Source: Nocardioides sp. QY071
GTDB taxonomy: Bacteria > Actinomycetota > Actinomycetes > Propionibacteriales > Nocardioidaceae
DNA length: 64,000 nt
Assembly (NCBI RefSeq): GCF_029961765.1
Contig: NZ_CP124681.1
Location: 1,364,001 to 1,428,000 of the forward strand
Direction: 5' to 3'
In this document: in pieces, positions 34,043 to 42,513 of the stretch
Layout of the letters: every line of letters begins with the position of its first letter
How positions within the stretch are numbered: the first letter of the stretch is position 1
Position numbers and translations under genes: made by a program
Notes under the pieces: model-generated
Databases searched by the model: none
Told to the model about the DNA's origin: nothing
The model's input: the letters and a program-made list of their open reading frames with translations, nothing else

Positions 34043-34961
34043 CAGCGGTGAGCCCCGGCTCACCGCCGCCGAGGTGGCCGAGCGTGCCGGCCTGCCGCTC
34101 GACCTGACCCGTCGCCTGTTCCGCACCCTCGGGTTCGCCGAGCACGGCGACGAGCCGGCCTACACGGATGCCGACGTCGCCGCGATGCGCATCCTCGGGC
34201 AGGGGCCCGACGACGAGGTCGTGGTCCCCGAGGTCGCCCTCAACGTCACCCGCGGCATCGGCATCACCATGGCCCGGCTGGCCGACTGGGAGGTCGGCGA
34301 GCTGGTCCAACACGTCGCCGACGCCGCGCCCGAGGACGCCGAGGACCCCGGCGCCTGGGTGACCGCCCGGCTGGGGGAGAGCTTCGAGGACCTCCTCGTC
34401 TACGCGTGGCGTCGCCACCTCGCCGCCGCCATCGCGCGGATGGAGGCGGTCCGCGCCCTCGACGACGATCCCCACACCACCGACCTCAGCGTCGGCTTCG
34501 CCGACATCGTCGGCTTCACCGCGCTGTCCAACGAGGTGTCCCGCGAGCGGATCGGCGAGCTGGTCGAGGTCTTCGAGGCACGGTGCGGCGACGTCATCGC
34601 CGGCGAGAACGGCCGGCTGATCAAGAGCATGGGCGACGCCGTGCTCTACGTGAACGACGACCCGATGGCCGCCTTCGCCACCGCCGAGGGGATCATCAAC
34701 GTGATCGGCCGCGACCCGCGGATGCCCGACGTCCGCGTCGGCCTGGCCACCGGCGGCGTGGTGCTGCGGATGGGCGACGTCTTCGGCCCGCCGGTCAACC
34801 TGGCTGCCCGGCTCACGCAGGTCGCGCGCCGCAACCGGATCATCGTCGACCACGCGACGGCCGACCTGCTGCCCGACGACCAGGTCGAGTCGCGCCCGCT
34901 GCCGGCCCGTCCGGTGCGCGGCTTCGGCGTCGTCGAGCCCGTCGCGGTCAGGCGAGCCTGA
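34035..34961 (+). CDS. Class III adenylate cyclase with N-terminal regulatory domain
   Basis: 308 residues. The C-terminal cyclase domain has metal Asp157 (FADIVGFT) and Asp201 (KSMGDAVLY), Lys197, and the NLAARL motif (255-260). It should make cAMP from ATP and works as a homodimer. The N-terminal region (about 1-140) looks like the Ad_Cy_reg helical regulatory domain of M. tuberculosis Rv1264, and its first 50 residues are also MerR-like (AAEVAERAGLPLDLTRRLFR, YTDADVAAM). GTG start inside the preceding gene. Confidence 0.85.
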   Translation: MSDSGEPRLTAAEVAERAGLPLDLTRRLFRTLGFAEHGDEPAYTDADVAAMRILGQGPDDEVVVPEVALNVTRGIGITMARLADWEVGELVQHVADAAPEDAEDPGAWVTARLGESFEDLLVYAWRRHLAAAIARMEAVRALDDDPHTTDLSVGFADIVGFTALSNEVSRERIGELVEVFEARCGDVIAGENGRLIKSMGDAVLYVNDDPMAAFATAEGIINVIGRDPRMPDVRVGLATGGVVLRMGDVFGPPVNLAARLTQVARRNRIIVDHATADLLPDDQVESRPLPARPVRGFGVVEPVAVRRA

Positions 34962-35014
34962 CCTTCGTCAACCCACGTATCCGCTGGTCAGCGGTGGTTT
35001 TGGCGCGCCCTCTC

Positions 35015-35034
35015 AATGCAAAATTCTTTGCATT
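35015..35034. promoter_or_regulatory. AT-rich operator candidate upstream of the winged-helix gene
   Basis: AATGCAAA-ATTC-TTTGCATT, a perfect 8-bp-arm dyad and the most AT-rich 20 bp in the area. It ends 27 bp before the -10 box TACCTT (35062-35067). It is well placed for autoregulation by the encoded OmpR-type protein. Confidence 0.6.
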
Positions 35035-35074
35035 CCACGCCCCTGGTGGCCCCTGCGTCCTTACCTTGGCCCAT

Positions 35075-35401
35075 GTGATCGAGGTGCAGGACGTACGGGT
35101 CGACCCGTCGACCCGGCGAACGTGGCGTGGGGACCGCGAGATCCTGTTGTCGCGCAAGGAGTTCGACCTGGTGCACGCGCTCATCGCGCGCGCCGGGTCG
35201 GTGGTCAGCCGTGAGGAGCTGATGCGCGACGTCTGGGGCGTGACCTTCTGGACGTCGTCGAAGACGATCGACGTCCACCTGGGGTGGGTACGCCGCAAGC
35301 TCGGCGACGACACCCGCCAGCCCCGCCTGATCACCACCATCCGCGGCCAGGGCCTGCGCTTCGAGCTCGGCATGGCCGCCGACGCCACCAGTTCGGCGTA
35401 G
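35075..35401 (+). CDS. Stand-alone OmpR/PhoB-type winged-helix protein
   Basis: 108 residues containing only a DNA-binding domain: the LLSRKEFDLVHALIARAGSV segment, then VVSREELMRDVWG and TIDVHLGWVRRKLGDD, ending in ITTIRGQGLRFELG. There is no receiver domain. Orphan effector domains of this sort are not controlled by phosphorylation and are often autoregulated. The GTG is 7 bases after TACCTT, a leaderless pattern, and it is the first codon of a frame that starts right at the domain. Confidence 0.78.
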   Translation: MIEVQDVRVDPSTRRTWRGDREILLSRKEFDLVHALIARAGSVVSREELMRDVWGVTFWTSSKTIDVHLGWVRRKLGDDTRQPRLITTIRGQGLRFELGMAADATSSA

Positions 35402-35428
35402 CACCTCCGCACCTCGTAGGGTTCGGCC

Positions 35429-36607
35429 GTGTCGACGACCGAACCCGCGCCCCGGATCGCCGTGATCGGAGGCGGCCAGCTCGCCCGCATGATGGCCCAG
35501 CCCGCTGTGGCCCTCGGCGTACCACTGCGCCTGCTGGCCGAGGCCGACGGCGTCTCCGCCGCCCAGGTCATCCCCGACCAGATGGTCGGCGACTACCGCG
35601 ACCTGACCACACTGCGCACCGTCACCGAGGGCTGCTCGGTCGTCACCTTCGACCACGAGCACGTCCCGACCGAGCACCTCCGCGCGCTCGCCGCCGACGG
35701 CGTCGTGGCCCACCCGGGACCCGAGGCCCTGGTCCACGCCCAGGACAAGATCGTGATGCGCGAGGCGATGACGCGCCTCGGCGCCCCTCAGCCGCGCTGG
35801 GCCGTGGTCGCGACCGAGGCCGACGTCGAGGCGTTCGGCCTGCCCTGCGTCCTCAAGGTCTCCCGCGGCGGGTACGACGGCAAGGGCGTCTGGGTCGTGC
35901 GGACGCCGGCCGACGTCGCCGAGCCCCTGGCTGCGGCCGCGGAGCGAGGCGTCCGCCTGCTCGCCGAGGAGCTCGTCGACTTCCGCCGCGAGCTCTCGGC
36001 CCTCGTCGCCCGCGCCCCCAGCGGCCAGGCGGCGGCGTACCCGGTCGTCGCGACGCTCCAGGTCGACGGCGTGTGCCGCGAGGTCGTCGCCCCCGCCCCG
36101 GACCTCGACCCGGTGCTGGCCACCTCCGCCCAGGAGCTGGCGCTGCGCATCGCCGGCGAGCTCGACGTCACCGGCATCCTCGCCGTCGAGCTGTTCGAGG
36201 CGGTCGACGCCGAGGGCCGCCCGGCGGTCTACATCAACGAGCTCGCGATGCGCCCCCACAACACCGGCCACTGGACCCAGGACGGTGCGGTCACCAGCCA
36301 GTTCGAGAACCACCTGCGCGCCGCCCTCGACCTGCCCCTCGGCTCACCCGCGCCGCGTGCGCGGTGGACGGTCATGGTCAACATCCTCGGCGGCGACAAC
36401 CCCGACGTCGGCCGCCTCTACGACGGCTACCCGCACGCCCTGGCTCGCGACCCGCAGCTGCGGGTCCACCTCTACGGCAAGGACCTGCGGCCGGGCCGCA
36501 AGGTCGGCCACGTCAACGTGTACGGCGACGACCTCGACGACTGCCTCGAGCGGGGGCGGCACGCCGCCGCCTGGTTCCGCGGCGACCTCGGCAACGAGAG
36601 CGAGTAG
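35429..36607 (+). CDS. purK: N5-carboxyaminoimidazole ribonucleotide synthase
   Basis: ATP-grasp enzyme of purine synthesis, 392 residues, converting AIR, bicarbonate and ATP to N5-CAIR for PurE. Motifs are IGGGQLARMM (nucleotide-binding loop), FDHEHVP, KVSRGGYDGKGVW (ATP-grasp loop) and ELAMRPHNTGHWTQD. The GTG start is 6 bases after TAGGGT (35417-35422), a leaderless pattern. purE lies 586 bp on, with a convergent lipoprotein gene between them. Confidence 0.96.
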   Translation: MSTTEPAPRIAVIGGGQLARMMAQPAVALGVPLRLLAEADGVSAAQVIPDQMVGDYRDLTTLRTVTEGCSVVTFDHEHVPTEHLRALAADGVVAHPGPEALVHAQDKIVMREAMTRLGAPQPRWAVVATEADVEAFGLPCVLKVSRGGYDGKGVWVVRTPADVAEPLAAAAERGVRLLAEELVDFRRELSALVARAPSGQAAAYPVVATLQVDGVCREVVAPAPDLDPVLATSAQELALRIAGELDVTGILAVELFEAVDAEGRPAVYINELAMRPHNTGHWTQDGAVTSQFENHLRAALDLPLGSPAPRARWTVMVNILGGDNPDVGRLYDGYPHALARDPQLRVHLYGKDLRPGRKVGHVNVYGDDLDDCLERGRHAAAWFRGDLGNESE

Positions 36608-36610
36608 CGC

Positions 36611-37150
36611 TCAGAGGTCGGCGCAGGCGTCGGCCAGCGGGCCGCTGTCGTCCTGACCGGCAGCCTTCGCGAGGTCGTCGTAGGTGTCGTCGAGGACGCC
36701 GGCCGCGATGGCCAGGTCCTGGCCGTCGCCCCACACCGCGCCGCCCTCCGCCACGAACAGGCAGCCGATGCCGGCGTACAGCTCGGCATCGGGAGCCACC
36801 TCGTCGACGTCGGCGCACGCGTCGTCGACCTGGGACCTGCCCTCCTCGACGTTCTCCTCGTCCGGCTCGTTGCCCACGAGCAGGTCGCGGACCGAGAAGT
36901 CGGCGCGGTCGATCCCGTCGGCGATCGCGGGCGAGAGGTGCGTGCTGAGGGCGACTTGTGCCTGCCACAGCGTGTTCTGGTCGTCGTCGCTCGCGAGCTC
37001 CATGCCGCTGACGTCGCGCTGCTGCTGGTGCAGGCCGCACAGGACCCGCGTCAACACCTCGGGCTCGAGGCTGGCCTCCGGCGTGCCGGAGCAGGACGTG
37101 AGGACGAGGAGCGCCGCCGCGAGGCCGGCGACCGGAGCACTGCGTGACAT
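36611..37150 (-). CDS. Small lipoprotein, unknown
   Basis: 179 residues with lipobox LLVLTSC (Cys20). The mature domain is all-helical, with conserved-looking Cys pairs (VLCGLHQQQRD, DDACADVDE, IGCLFV, ADACADL) probably forming two disulfides. Family not recognised. It is inserted between purK and purE on the opposite strand; its stop is only 3 bp from the purK stop and no terminator is visible between them. Confidence 0.72.
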   Translation of the reverse strand: MSRSAPVAGLAAALLVLTSCSGTPEASLEPEVLTRVLCGLHQQQRDVSGMELASDDDQNTLWQAQVALSTHLSPAIADGIDRADFSVRDLLVGNEPDEENVEEGRSQVDDACADVDEVAPDAELYAGIGCLFVAEGGAVWGDGQDLAIAAGVLDDTYDDLAKAAGQDDSGPLADACADL

Positions 37151-37192
37151 GGCGCCGATCCTCCCCAGTGGGCGCGCCGATAACCTCTCCCC

Positions 37193-37681
37193 ATGACTGC
37201 GCGCGTGGGCATCGTGATGGGCTCCGACTCCGACTGGCCGGTGATGAAGGCCGCGGCCGAGGCGTTGCGGGAGTTCGGGATCTCCTACGAGGCCGACGTC
37301 GTCTCGGCGCACCGGATGCCCGCCGAGATGCTGGCCTACGGCCAGGACGCCGCTGAGCGCGGCCTGTCGGTGATCATCGCCGGGGCCGGTGGTGCGGCTC
37401 ACCTGCCGGGCATGCTCGCTGCGGTGACGCCGCTGCCGGTGATCGGCGTGCCGGTGCCGCTGAAGTACCTCGACGGCATGGACTCGCTGCTCTCCATCGT
37501 CCAGATGCCGGCGGGCGTGCCGGTGGCGACGGTCGCGATCGGAGGCGCGCGCAATGCCGGCCTGCTCGCCGTACGCATCCTCGCGGCGACCGACCCGGCG
37601 CTGCAGCGGCAGATGAGCGACTTCCAGGCCGAGCTGAAGCTCGCCGCCGAGGCGAAGGGCGCCGTCGTCCGCGACCAGTAG
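37193..37681 (+). CDS. purE: N5-carboxyaminoimidazole ribonucleotide mutase
   Basis: 162 residues, class I PurE. It moves the carboxyl group of N5-CAIR to C4, giving CAIR. Motifs are [20 protein letters not shown] (active-site His), [11 protein letters not shown] and [21 protein letters not shown]. The ATG is 6 bases after TAACCT (37181-37186), so it has its own leaderless-type promoter rather than depending on purK. Confidence 0.97.
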   Translation: MTARVGIVMGSDSDWPVMKAAAEALREFGISYEADVVSAHRMPAEMLAYGQDAAERGLSVIIAGAGGAAHLPGMLAAVTPLPVIGVPVPLKYLDGMDSLLSIVQMPAGVPVATVAIGGARNAGLLAVRILAATDPALQRQMSDFQAELKLAAEAKGAVVRDQ

Positions 37682-37684
37682 CGC

Positions 37685-38122
37685 TCAGCGGGCGCGCTTG
37701 CGCCACTCGATCGCCGGACAGGTGTCCATGACCATCGGTACGCCGGCCGCCCGGGTCCGCTCGAAGGCGGCCCGGTCGACAACGCCGAGCTGGAACCACA
37801 CGCCACCCGCGCCGACCGCGACCGCCTCGTCGGCGAACCGCCCGGCGTCCTCGGAGCGGCGGAACACGTCGACCACGTCGATCGGGAACGGCACGTCGGC
37901 GAGCGTCGCATAGCCCTGCTCACCGAGCACGACCGGCGCGGACGGGTGGATCGGGACGATCTTCTTGCCGCGCGACTGCAGCAGCTCGGCGATCCGGTAC
38001 GCCGTCCGGTCCGGGTTGCCGGACAGGCCGACGACCGCCCAGGTCGTGGCGTCGTCCAGCATCCAGTCGATGGTCTCGGGGTCGAGGTGGTCGAGGTGGT
38101 CGAGCTGGTCGCGGGAGTTCAT
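37685..38122 (-). CDS. CoA-binding domain protein
   Basis: 145 residues, a Rossmann-type CoA_binding fold (WAVVGLSGNPDRTAYRIAEL, GVWFQLGVVD, VMDTCPAIEW) like YccU. Such small proteins bind CoA or its derivatives; the role is unknown. The N-terminus has a short acidic repeat LDHLDHLD encoded by a 9-bp DNA repeat. Its stop is 3 bp from the purE stop. Confidence 0.85.
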   Translation of the reverse strand: MNSRDQLDHLDHLDPETIDWMLDDATTWAVVGLSGNPDRTAYRIAELLQSRGKKIVPIHPSAPVVLGEQGYATLADVPFPIDVVDVFRRSEDAGRFADEAVAVGAGGVWFQLGVVDRAAFERTRAAGVPMVMDTCPAIEWRKRAR

Positions 38123-38159
38123 ATCGACCCAAGGCCCGCGGGGCCCCGGATCTTCCCGG

Positions 38160-38825
38160 TCAGGACCCGCCGAGGGCGTCGCGCACGTCGCGCACGACCT
38201 GCTCGACGTCACGCCCGCCGCTGGTGATCACGATCGTGGGCGAGCCGGCCGCCGCCGGTCCGCGCAGCAGTGCGAGGGCGTGGTCCAGGGAGCGGTCGAC
38301 GAGCGCCCGGGTGGTGGCGGCGTCGTCGACGGCGCCACGCAGCCACTGCCGCAGGACGTGGTTGTGGGCGATCACGACGGCGGAGGCGACCAGCTCGGCC
38401 CGCAGCGGACCGTCGGCCTCGGCGTCGAGCCAGCGATGGACGTGCTTGCCGAACAGCCGCACGTAGCGCTGCACGCTCGCGATCTCGCGGTCGCGGATCG
38501 CCGGAACCGAGCTGGCCAGCCGGTAGCGGGTTCGGGCGGTCTCGCCCTCGGCGAGGTAGTGCTCCAGCACCATCCCGGCCGCCTCGCGCAGCGCGACCTC
38601 GTGCCCGGCGGCCGACGCGGTCGCCAGGCGCTCGTCGACCCGGCGCAGCAGCGCCTCGTGGTCGGGCAGCACGACGTCGTCCTTGGTGGGGAAGTGGCGG
38701 AAGAAGGTGCTCCGGCCGGTCCCGGCACGGGTGGTGATCTCCTCGACCGTGGTGGCGTCGTACCCCTGCCCGGCGAAGAGCTCGAAGGCGGCGGCGACGA
38801 GGCGGTCGCGGGCGGTGGCGGGCAC
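38160..38825 (-). CDS. TetR-family regulator
   Basis: 221 residues. N-terminal helix-turn-helix (ATTVEEITTRAGTGRSTFFR, HFPTKDD) and a helical C-terminal ligand domain. It is divergent from the FadE25-like acyl-CoA dehydrogenase, so it probably represses that gene. The GTG start is 6 bases after TACTGT (38832-38837, complement). The divergent gap holds AGTA-CGA-TACT. Confidence 0.88.
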   Translation of the reverse strand: MPATARDRLVAAAFELFAGQGYDATTVEEITTRAGTGRSTFFRHFPTKDDVVLPDHEALLRRVDERLATASAAGHEVALREAAGMVLEHYLAEGETARTRYRLASSVPAIRDREIASVQRYVRLFGKHVHRWLDAEADGPLRAELVASAVVIAHNHVLRQWLRGAVDDAATTRALVDRSLDHALALLRGPAAAGSPTIVITSGGRDVEQVVRDVRDALGGS

Positions 38826-38861
38826 GTCCTGACAGTAACTCGACGGGACCCAGTCTCGCTA

Positions 38862-38872
38862 GTACGATACTG
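38862..38872. promoter_or_regulatory. Short dyad and -10 of the FadE25-like gene
   Basis: AGTA-CGA-TACT, perfect 4-bp arms, contains the hexamer TACGAT, which has a 17-base spacing to a weak TCGACG -35. It is a plausible promoter/operator for the acyl-CoA dehydrogenase. Coordinates are good to about 2 bp. Confidence 0.4.
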
Positions 38873-38898
38873 AGTACCAACGAGTTCAGGAGACCGTC

Positions 38899-40068
38899 GT
38901 GAGCGACTACCCGATGTACGCCCTGTCCGAGGAGCACCAGGCCATCCGCGAGGCCGTGCGCGCGATCTGCGACGCCAAGGTCGCGCCGTTCGCCGCCGCC
39001 GTCGACGAGGAGGCCCGCTACCCGCGGGAGGCGCAGGACGCACTGCAGGCGGCCGACTTCCACGCACCCCACGTCCCCGAGCAGTACGGCGGCGCCGGCG
39101 CCGACGCCCTGGCCACCGTCATCGTGATCGAGGAGGTCGCCCGTGCCGACGTCTCCGCCTCGCTCATCCCGGCGGTCAACAAGCTCGGTTCGCTGCCGGT
39201 CATGATCGGCGGGGGTGCGGAGATCAAGGCCAAGTACCTCACCAAGCTCGCCGCCGGCGAGGGCGGCTTCTCCTACTGCCTCTCCGAGCCCGACGCCGGC
39301 TCCGACGCCGCCAACCAGAAGACCCGCGCGGTCCGCGACGGCGACGACTGGATCCTCAACGGCACCAAGCGCTGGATCTCCAACGCGGGGGAGTCGGAGT
39401 TCTACACCGTGCTCGCGACGACCGACCCCGACGCCCGCACCAAGGGCATCTCCGCCTTCGTCGTCGAGAAGTCCGACGAGGGCGTGTCCTTCGGCGCCCC
39501 CGAGAAGAAGCTCGGCATCAAGGGCTCCCCGACCCGCGAGGTCTACTTCGACAACGTCCGGATCCCCGGCGACCGGATCATCGGCGAGGAGGGCAAGGGC
39601 TTCGAGTACGCCATGAAGACCCTCGACCACACCCGGATCACCATCGCCGCCCAGGCCGTCGGCGTCGCCCAGGGCGCTCTCGACTACGCCCTCGGCTACG
39701 CCAAGGAGCGCCAGCAGTTCGGCAAGGCGATCGCGGACTTCCAGGGCCTGCAGTTCCTGCTCGCCGACATGGGCATGAAGGTCGAGGCCGCCCGCCAGCT
39801 GACCTACGCCGCCGCCGGCCGCTCCGAGCGCGGCGACGCCGATCTCACCTTCTTCGGCGCGGCCGCCAAGTGCTTCGCCTCCGACGTCGCCATGGAGGTC
39901 ACCACCAACGCGGTGCAGGTCCTCGGCGGCTACGGCTACACCCGCGACTACCCGGTCGAGCGGATGATGCGCGACGCCAAGATCACCCAGATCTACGAGG
40001 GCACCAACCAGGTGCAGCGGATCGTGATGGCCCGCCAGCTCCTCGCCGGAGTGCAGAGCGAGCTCTGA
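38899..40068 (+). CDS. Acyl-CoA dehydrogenase, FadE25-like
   Basis: 389 residues and very similar throughout to M. tuberculosis FadE25 as I recall it ([71 protein letters not shown]). Catalytic Glu is in IYEGTNQ. Its place next to purE/purK/birA matches the M. tuberculosis order Rv3274c-Rv3279c. GTG start with ribosome site AGGAGA. Followed by a hairpin. Confidence 0.93.
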   Translation: MSDYPMYALSEEHQAIREAVRAICDAKVAPFAAAVDEEARYPREAQDALQAADFHAPHVPEQYGGAGADALATVIVIEEVARADVSASLIPAVNKLGSLPVMIGGGAEIKAKYLTKLAAGEGGFSYCLSEPDAGSDAANQKTRAVRDGDDWILNGTKRWISNAGESEFYTVLATTDPDARTKGISAFVVEKSDEGVSFGAPEKKLGIKGSPTREVYFDNVRIPGDRIIGEEGKGFEYAMKTLDHTRITIAAQAVGVAQGALDYALGYAKERQQFGKAIADFQGLQFLLADMGMKVEAARQLTYAAAGRSERGDADLTFFGAAAKCFASDVAMEVTTNAVQVLGGYGYTRDYPVERMMRDAKITQIYEGTNQVQRIVMARQLLAGVQSEL

Positions 40069-40086
40069 CGGCTCCGGCCGTCCGAT

Positions 40087-40118
40087 GCCGCATCGCCGAT
40101 GCCGTTCGGCGATGCGGC
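40087..40118 (+). terminator. Hairpin after FadE25-like gene
   Basis: GCCGCATCGCCGA paired with TCGGCGATGCGGC around a 6-base loop, 18 bp after the stop; no T-run. Confidence 0.7.
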
Positions 40119-40203
40119 TGACCGCTGCGGCTGATGGAAGGATCGGCGCGGCGCGACGCACTGTCCGCGCCGTACCGTTCGCTTCACTCGAGGAGAAGAA
40201 TCC

Positions 40204-40821
40204 ATGCAGATGCGCCGGCTCCGCCACGCCCTGGCTGCCGTCATCGTCCCCGCCGCCCTGGTGGGCCTGACGGTCGGGCCCGCCGACGCGGCCGCGAAGG
40301 CCCCGAAGGTCCCCTCGCCCGCCAAGGTCGCGGCCGTCTACCCGCACCTCGCCGGCGTCACGCCGGTCGTGGCCTCCGGCGCCGCCCAGGCGACCGCCTG
40401 CACCCCGGCGAAGGACGTCAAGGGCGCGAAGACGACGGGCGCCGCCTACATGGTCTCCGCGCCGACCGCCGCCGCGCCGAACGTCACCGTCTCGGCCATC
40501 CGGTTCAAGTCGGCCACGAAGGCGAAGGCGTTCCTGAAGAAGGCCGCTGCGCGCCTCGTGTGCGAGTCGCAGGCGCTGGGCCTCACGGCCACCGCCACTC
40601 CCTTCAAGTTCAAGCTCAAGGGCACCGACCAGCGCGTCGGCCTGACCACCCAGCAGTCCATGACCGCAGGTAGCACGACCATCACCCTCGGCGGGCAGAC
40701 CCTGCTGGCCCGCAAGGGCGAGAAGGTCGTCAGCGTGACGGCCGTCTCCGGTGACGCCACCGCTCCGGCCGTCGCGCCGGCGCAGACCCTGCTGAAGGTC
40801 GCGGTCAAGACCGTTCGCTGA
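40204..40821 (+). CDS. Secreted protein of unknown function
   Basis: 205 residues, signal peptide (LAAVIVPAALVGLTVGPADA, then A). The mature part is Lys/Ala-rich with two Cys (QATACTPAKD and RLVCESQ) and an alternating beta pattern (VSAIRFKSATKAKAFLKKAA). The layout faintly recalls extracellular PknH-type sensor domains, but I cannot assign it. GAGGAG ribosome site. A perfect terminator follows. Confidence 0.72.
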   Translation: MQMRRLRHALAAVIVPAALVGLTVGPADAAAKAPKVPSPAKVAAVYPHLAGVTPVVASGAAQATACTPAKDVKGAKTTGAAYMVSAPTAAAPNVTVSAIRFKSATKAKAFLKKAAARLVCESQALGLTATATPFKFKLKGTDQRVGLTTQQSMTAGSTTITLGGQTLLARKGEKVVSVTAVSGDATAPAVAPAQTLLKVAVKTVR

Positions 40822-40838
40822 CCCAGGTCAGACCGGGG

Positions 40839-40872
40839 AACGCCCCGCAGCCCGATCGGGCTGCGGGGCGTT
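40839..40872 (+). terminator. Perfect 34-bp palindromic terminator
   Basis: 17-bp arms (left arm AACGCCCCGCAGCCCGA) with no spacer, ending in GTTTC. It lies 17 bp after the secreted-protein stop. Strong intrinsic terminator. Confidence 0.88.
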
Positions 40873-40904
40873 TCTGCGCTCTCGAGACCCCTCGCCAATC
40901 CGCA

Positions 40905-40945
40905 GTTACCAAATGGTGTTACCGGTTGTCGCGGTAAGAAGGTAA
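40905..40945 (+). promoter_or_regulatory. Mirror-arranged TTACC/GGTAA cluster upstream of LPNTG gene 1
   Basis: Two GTTACC words 13 bp apart are followed by two GGTAA words; the inner pair forms TTACCG-N7-CGGTAA. It lies 120 bp before the start of the first wall-anchored protein. It may be a regulator site or an RNA hairpin. A TTCGCCC/GGGCGAA stem follows in the presumed leader (about 41000-41035). Confidence 0.45.
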
Positions 40946-41065
40946 AAAACTTGCGGGTGGGCCGTAACGAACCTCACAGGACCGAGTTTGACCATCAAGT
41001 TCGCCCGTCCGCCGGGGCGATGGGCGAAGCGTTCCAGTTTCATCTTTTCGGGAGATGGGGTCTTG

Positions 41066-41584
41066 ATGCGTCGTTACCTGGTCCTGGGGAGTGCTGTCGC
41101 GGCACCCCTCGCGTTCCTGCTCGCCCTGCTGGGCGTGGGGAGCCCCGCGTCCGCGGACCCGTACCCGCCGGCGGTGCCGACGACCTGCAGCCTGAGCGTG
41201 CCGGCGACGGTCGTGGGCGACCGCGTGGTGCTGCGCGTGCGGGTGAGCGCGACCGGCAACGCGAAGCCGATCGGCGGCCTGACCGTGACCGTCGACGACG
41301 ACTTCTCCAAGAAGCTGCGCTACAACGGCGTCGCGGTGAAGGTCCAGGGGCCACGGGTCGCCAAGGGCCAGCACAAGGCGACCGCCACCTTCGTCCCCGA
41401 TGACCTCAAGAACCTGGCCGGCTGCCGCGACAGCTCGAAGTTCGACGTGGGGGCCGCCCAGAAGGGTGCGGGCAAGGGTGGGTTGCCCAACACCGGCGGT
41501 CCGCACCTGGGGTTCCTCCTCGCCGGGCTCGGCCTCGTGGCGACCGGTGGTGGACTCGTCGAGCGGGGTCGCCGCCGAGCGTGA
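41066..41584 (+). CDS. Sortase-anchored surface protein (LPNTG), copy 1
   Basis: 172 residues: signal peptide (APLAFLLALLGVGSPASA), a beta-sandwich of about 110 residues with two Cys (TTCSLSVP and AGCRDSS), and a C-terminal sorting signal. The signal is LPNTGG at 140, a hydrophobic helix, and RGRRRA. Sortase would cleave in LPNTG and link the Thr to the wall. GGAGA ribosome site. The sortase gene follows 69 bp downstream. The long leader is described separately. Confidence 0.88.
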   Translation: MRRYLVLGSAVAAPLAFLLALLGVGSPASADPYPPAVPTTCSLSVPATVVGDRVVLRVRVSATGNAKPIGGLTVTVDDDFSKKLRYNGVAVKVQGPRVAKGQHKATATFVPDDLKNLAGCRDSSKFDVGAAQKGAGKGGLPNTGGPHLGFLLAGLGLVATGGGLVERGRRRA

Positions 41585-41653
41585 CACGCGGGTCCGCACC
41601 GCGTTGGATGGGGTGGGGCCGTCCGACGCGGCGCCCCGCGAGGAGGGAACCCC

Positions 41654-42421
41654 ATGACGCAGACCGACCGGCCCGACGACACCGACGTCGCGCCCGATCG
41701 GGTACGACGCCGGCGCCGCTCGCGGCCCGCGGGCGATCCGTCCGGCAAGGCGGCGGTCTCCACCGGCCGCCGGATCTCGTTCTGGGCCGGCTGCGGCCTG
41801 ATCCTGGCCGGACTCGCCGTGCTGGGCTGGGTGGCGTGGCAGTTCTGGGGCACCAACTGGCAGTCGCACCAGCGCCAGGACGACGTACGCCGCGCGCTCG
41901 AGTCCGGGTGGGGTGACGGCCAGGACGTCGTCCGCACCGACTTCGGCAACGCGACCGCGATCCTGCACATCCCGAGGTTCGGCAAGGACTACGCGGTCCC
42001 GGTCCTCGAGGGCTCGAGCCAGGAGGTGCTCGCCGCGGGCGTGGGTCACATGGCCGACACCGCCGACGCGGGCGCGACCGGCAACTACGTGCTCGCCGGC
42101 CACCGGGTCACCCACGGCGAGCCGTTCGCCGAGCTCCCGTCGCTGGAGCCCGGCGACGAGGTCGTCGTCGAGACCCGCGCGGCGACGTACACCTATGTCC
42201 TCGACACCGGGGGCGAGGACCTGGTCATCCCCTTCACCCAGACCTGGGTGCTCGACCCGAAGCCGGTGAACCCCAAGGGCGGCACGCAGCCGCCGGCCGA
42301 GGCGGGCGACCACCTGATCACGCTGCTCACCTGCTCGGAGATCTTCCACACCGACAACCGTTCCGTCGTCTTCGGCCACCTGGTGAAGTCCGAGCCCACC
42401 GCGGACTCGGCAGCCGGGTGA
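41654..42421 (+). CDS. srtE: Sortase, class E-like
   Basis: Membrane-anchored transpeptidase of 255 residues. An Arg-rich cytoplasmic N-terminus precedes one transmembrane helix (43-63) and the sortase barrel with catalytic His150 (LAGHRVTHGE), Cys227 (LLTCSE) and Arg236 (TDNRSVVFGH). The segment layout matches actinobacterial class E. It lies between two LPNTG proteins, its probable substrates. Ribosome site AGGAGGG. Confidence 0.92.
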   Translation: MTQTDRPDDTDVAPDRVRRRRRSRPAGDPSGKAAVSTGRRISFWAGCGLILAGLAVLGWVAWQFWGTNWQSHQRQDDVRRALESGWGDGQDVVRTDFGNATAILHIPRFGKDYAVPVLEGSSQEVLAAGVGHMADTADAGATGNYVLAGHRVTHGEPFAELPSLEPGDEVVVETRAATYTYVLDTGGEDLVIPFTQTWVLDPKPVNPKGGTQPPAEAGDHLITLLTCSEIFHTDNRSVVFGHLVKSEPTADSAAG

Positions 42422-42442
42422 CCTCGCGCACTGCGGGTGCAC

Positions 42443-42448
42443 TAGTCT
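42443..42448 (+). promoter_or_regulatory. -10 box upstream of LPNTG gene 2
   Basis: TAGTCT, with about 65 bases of leader before the GTG at 42514 that has a strong AAGGAGGA ribosome site. It suggests gene 2 has its own promoter besides readthrough from the sortase gene. Confidence 0.4.
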
Positions 42449-42513
42449 GAGCGCGCACAGCCCGTCACCTTGAACACGCCGGGTCGTTGCATGGGGAAGT
42501 TCAAGGAGGACAC

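Noticed and set aside
35429..37681. purK-purE as a single operon
   Set aside because: A minus-strand lipoprotein gene lies between them and purE has its own -10 box 6 bases before the ATG.
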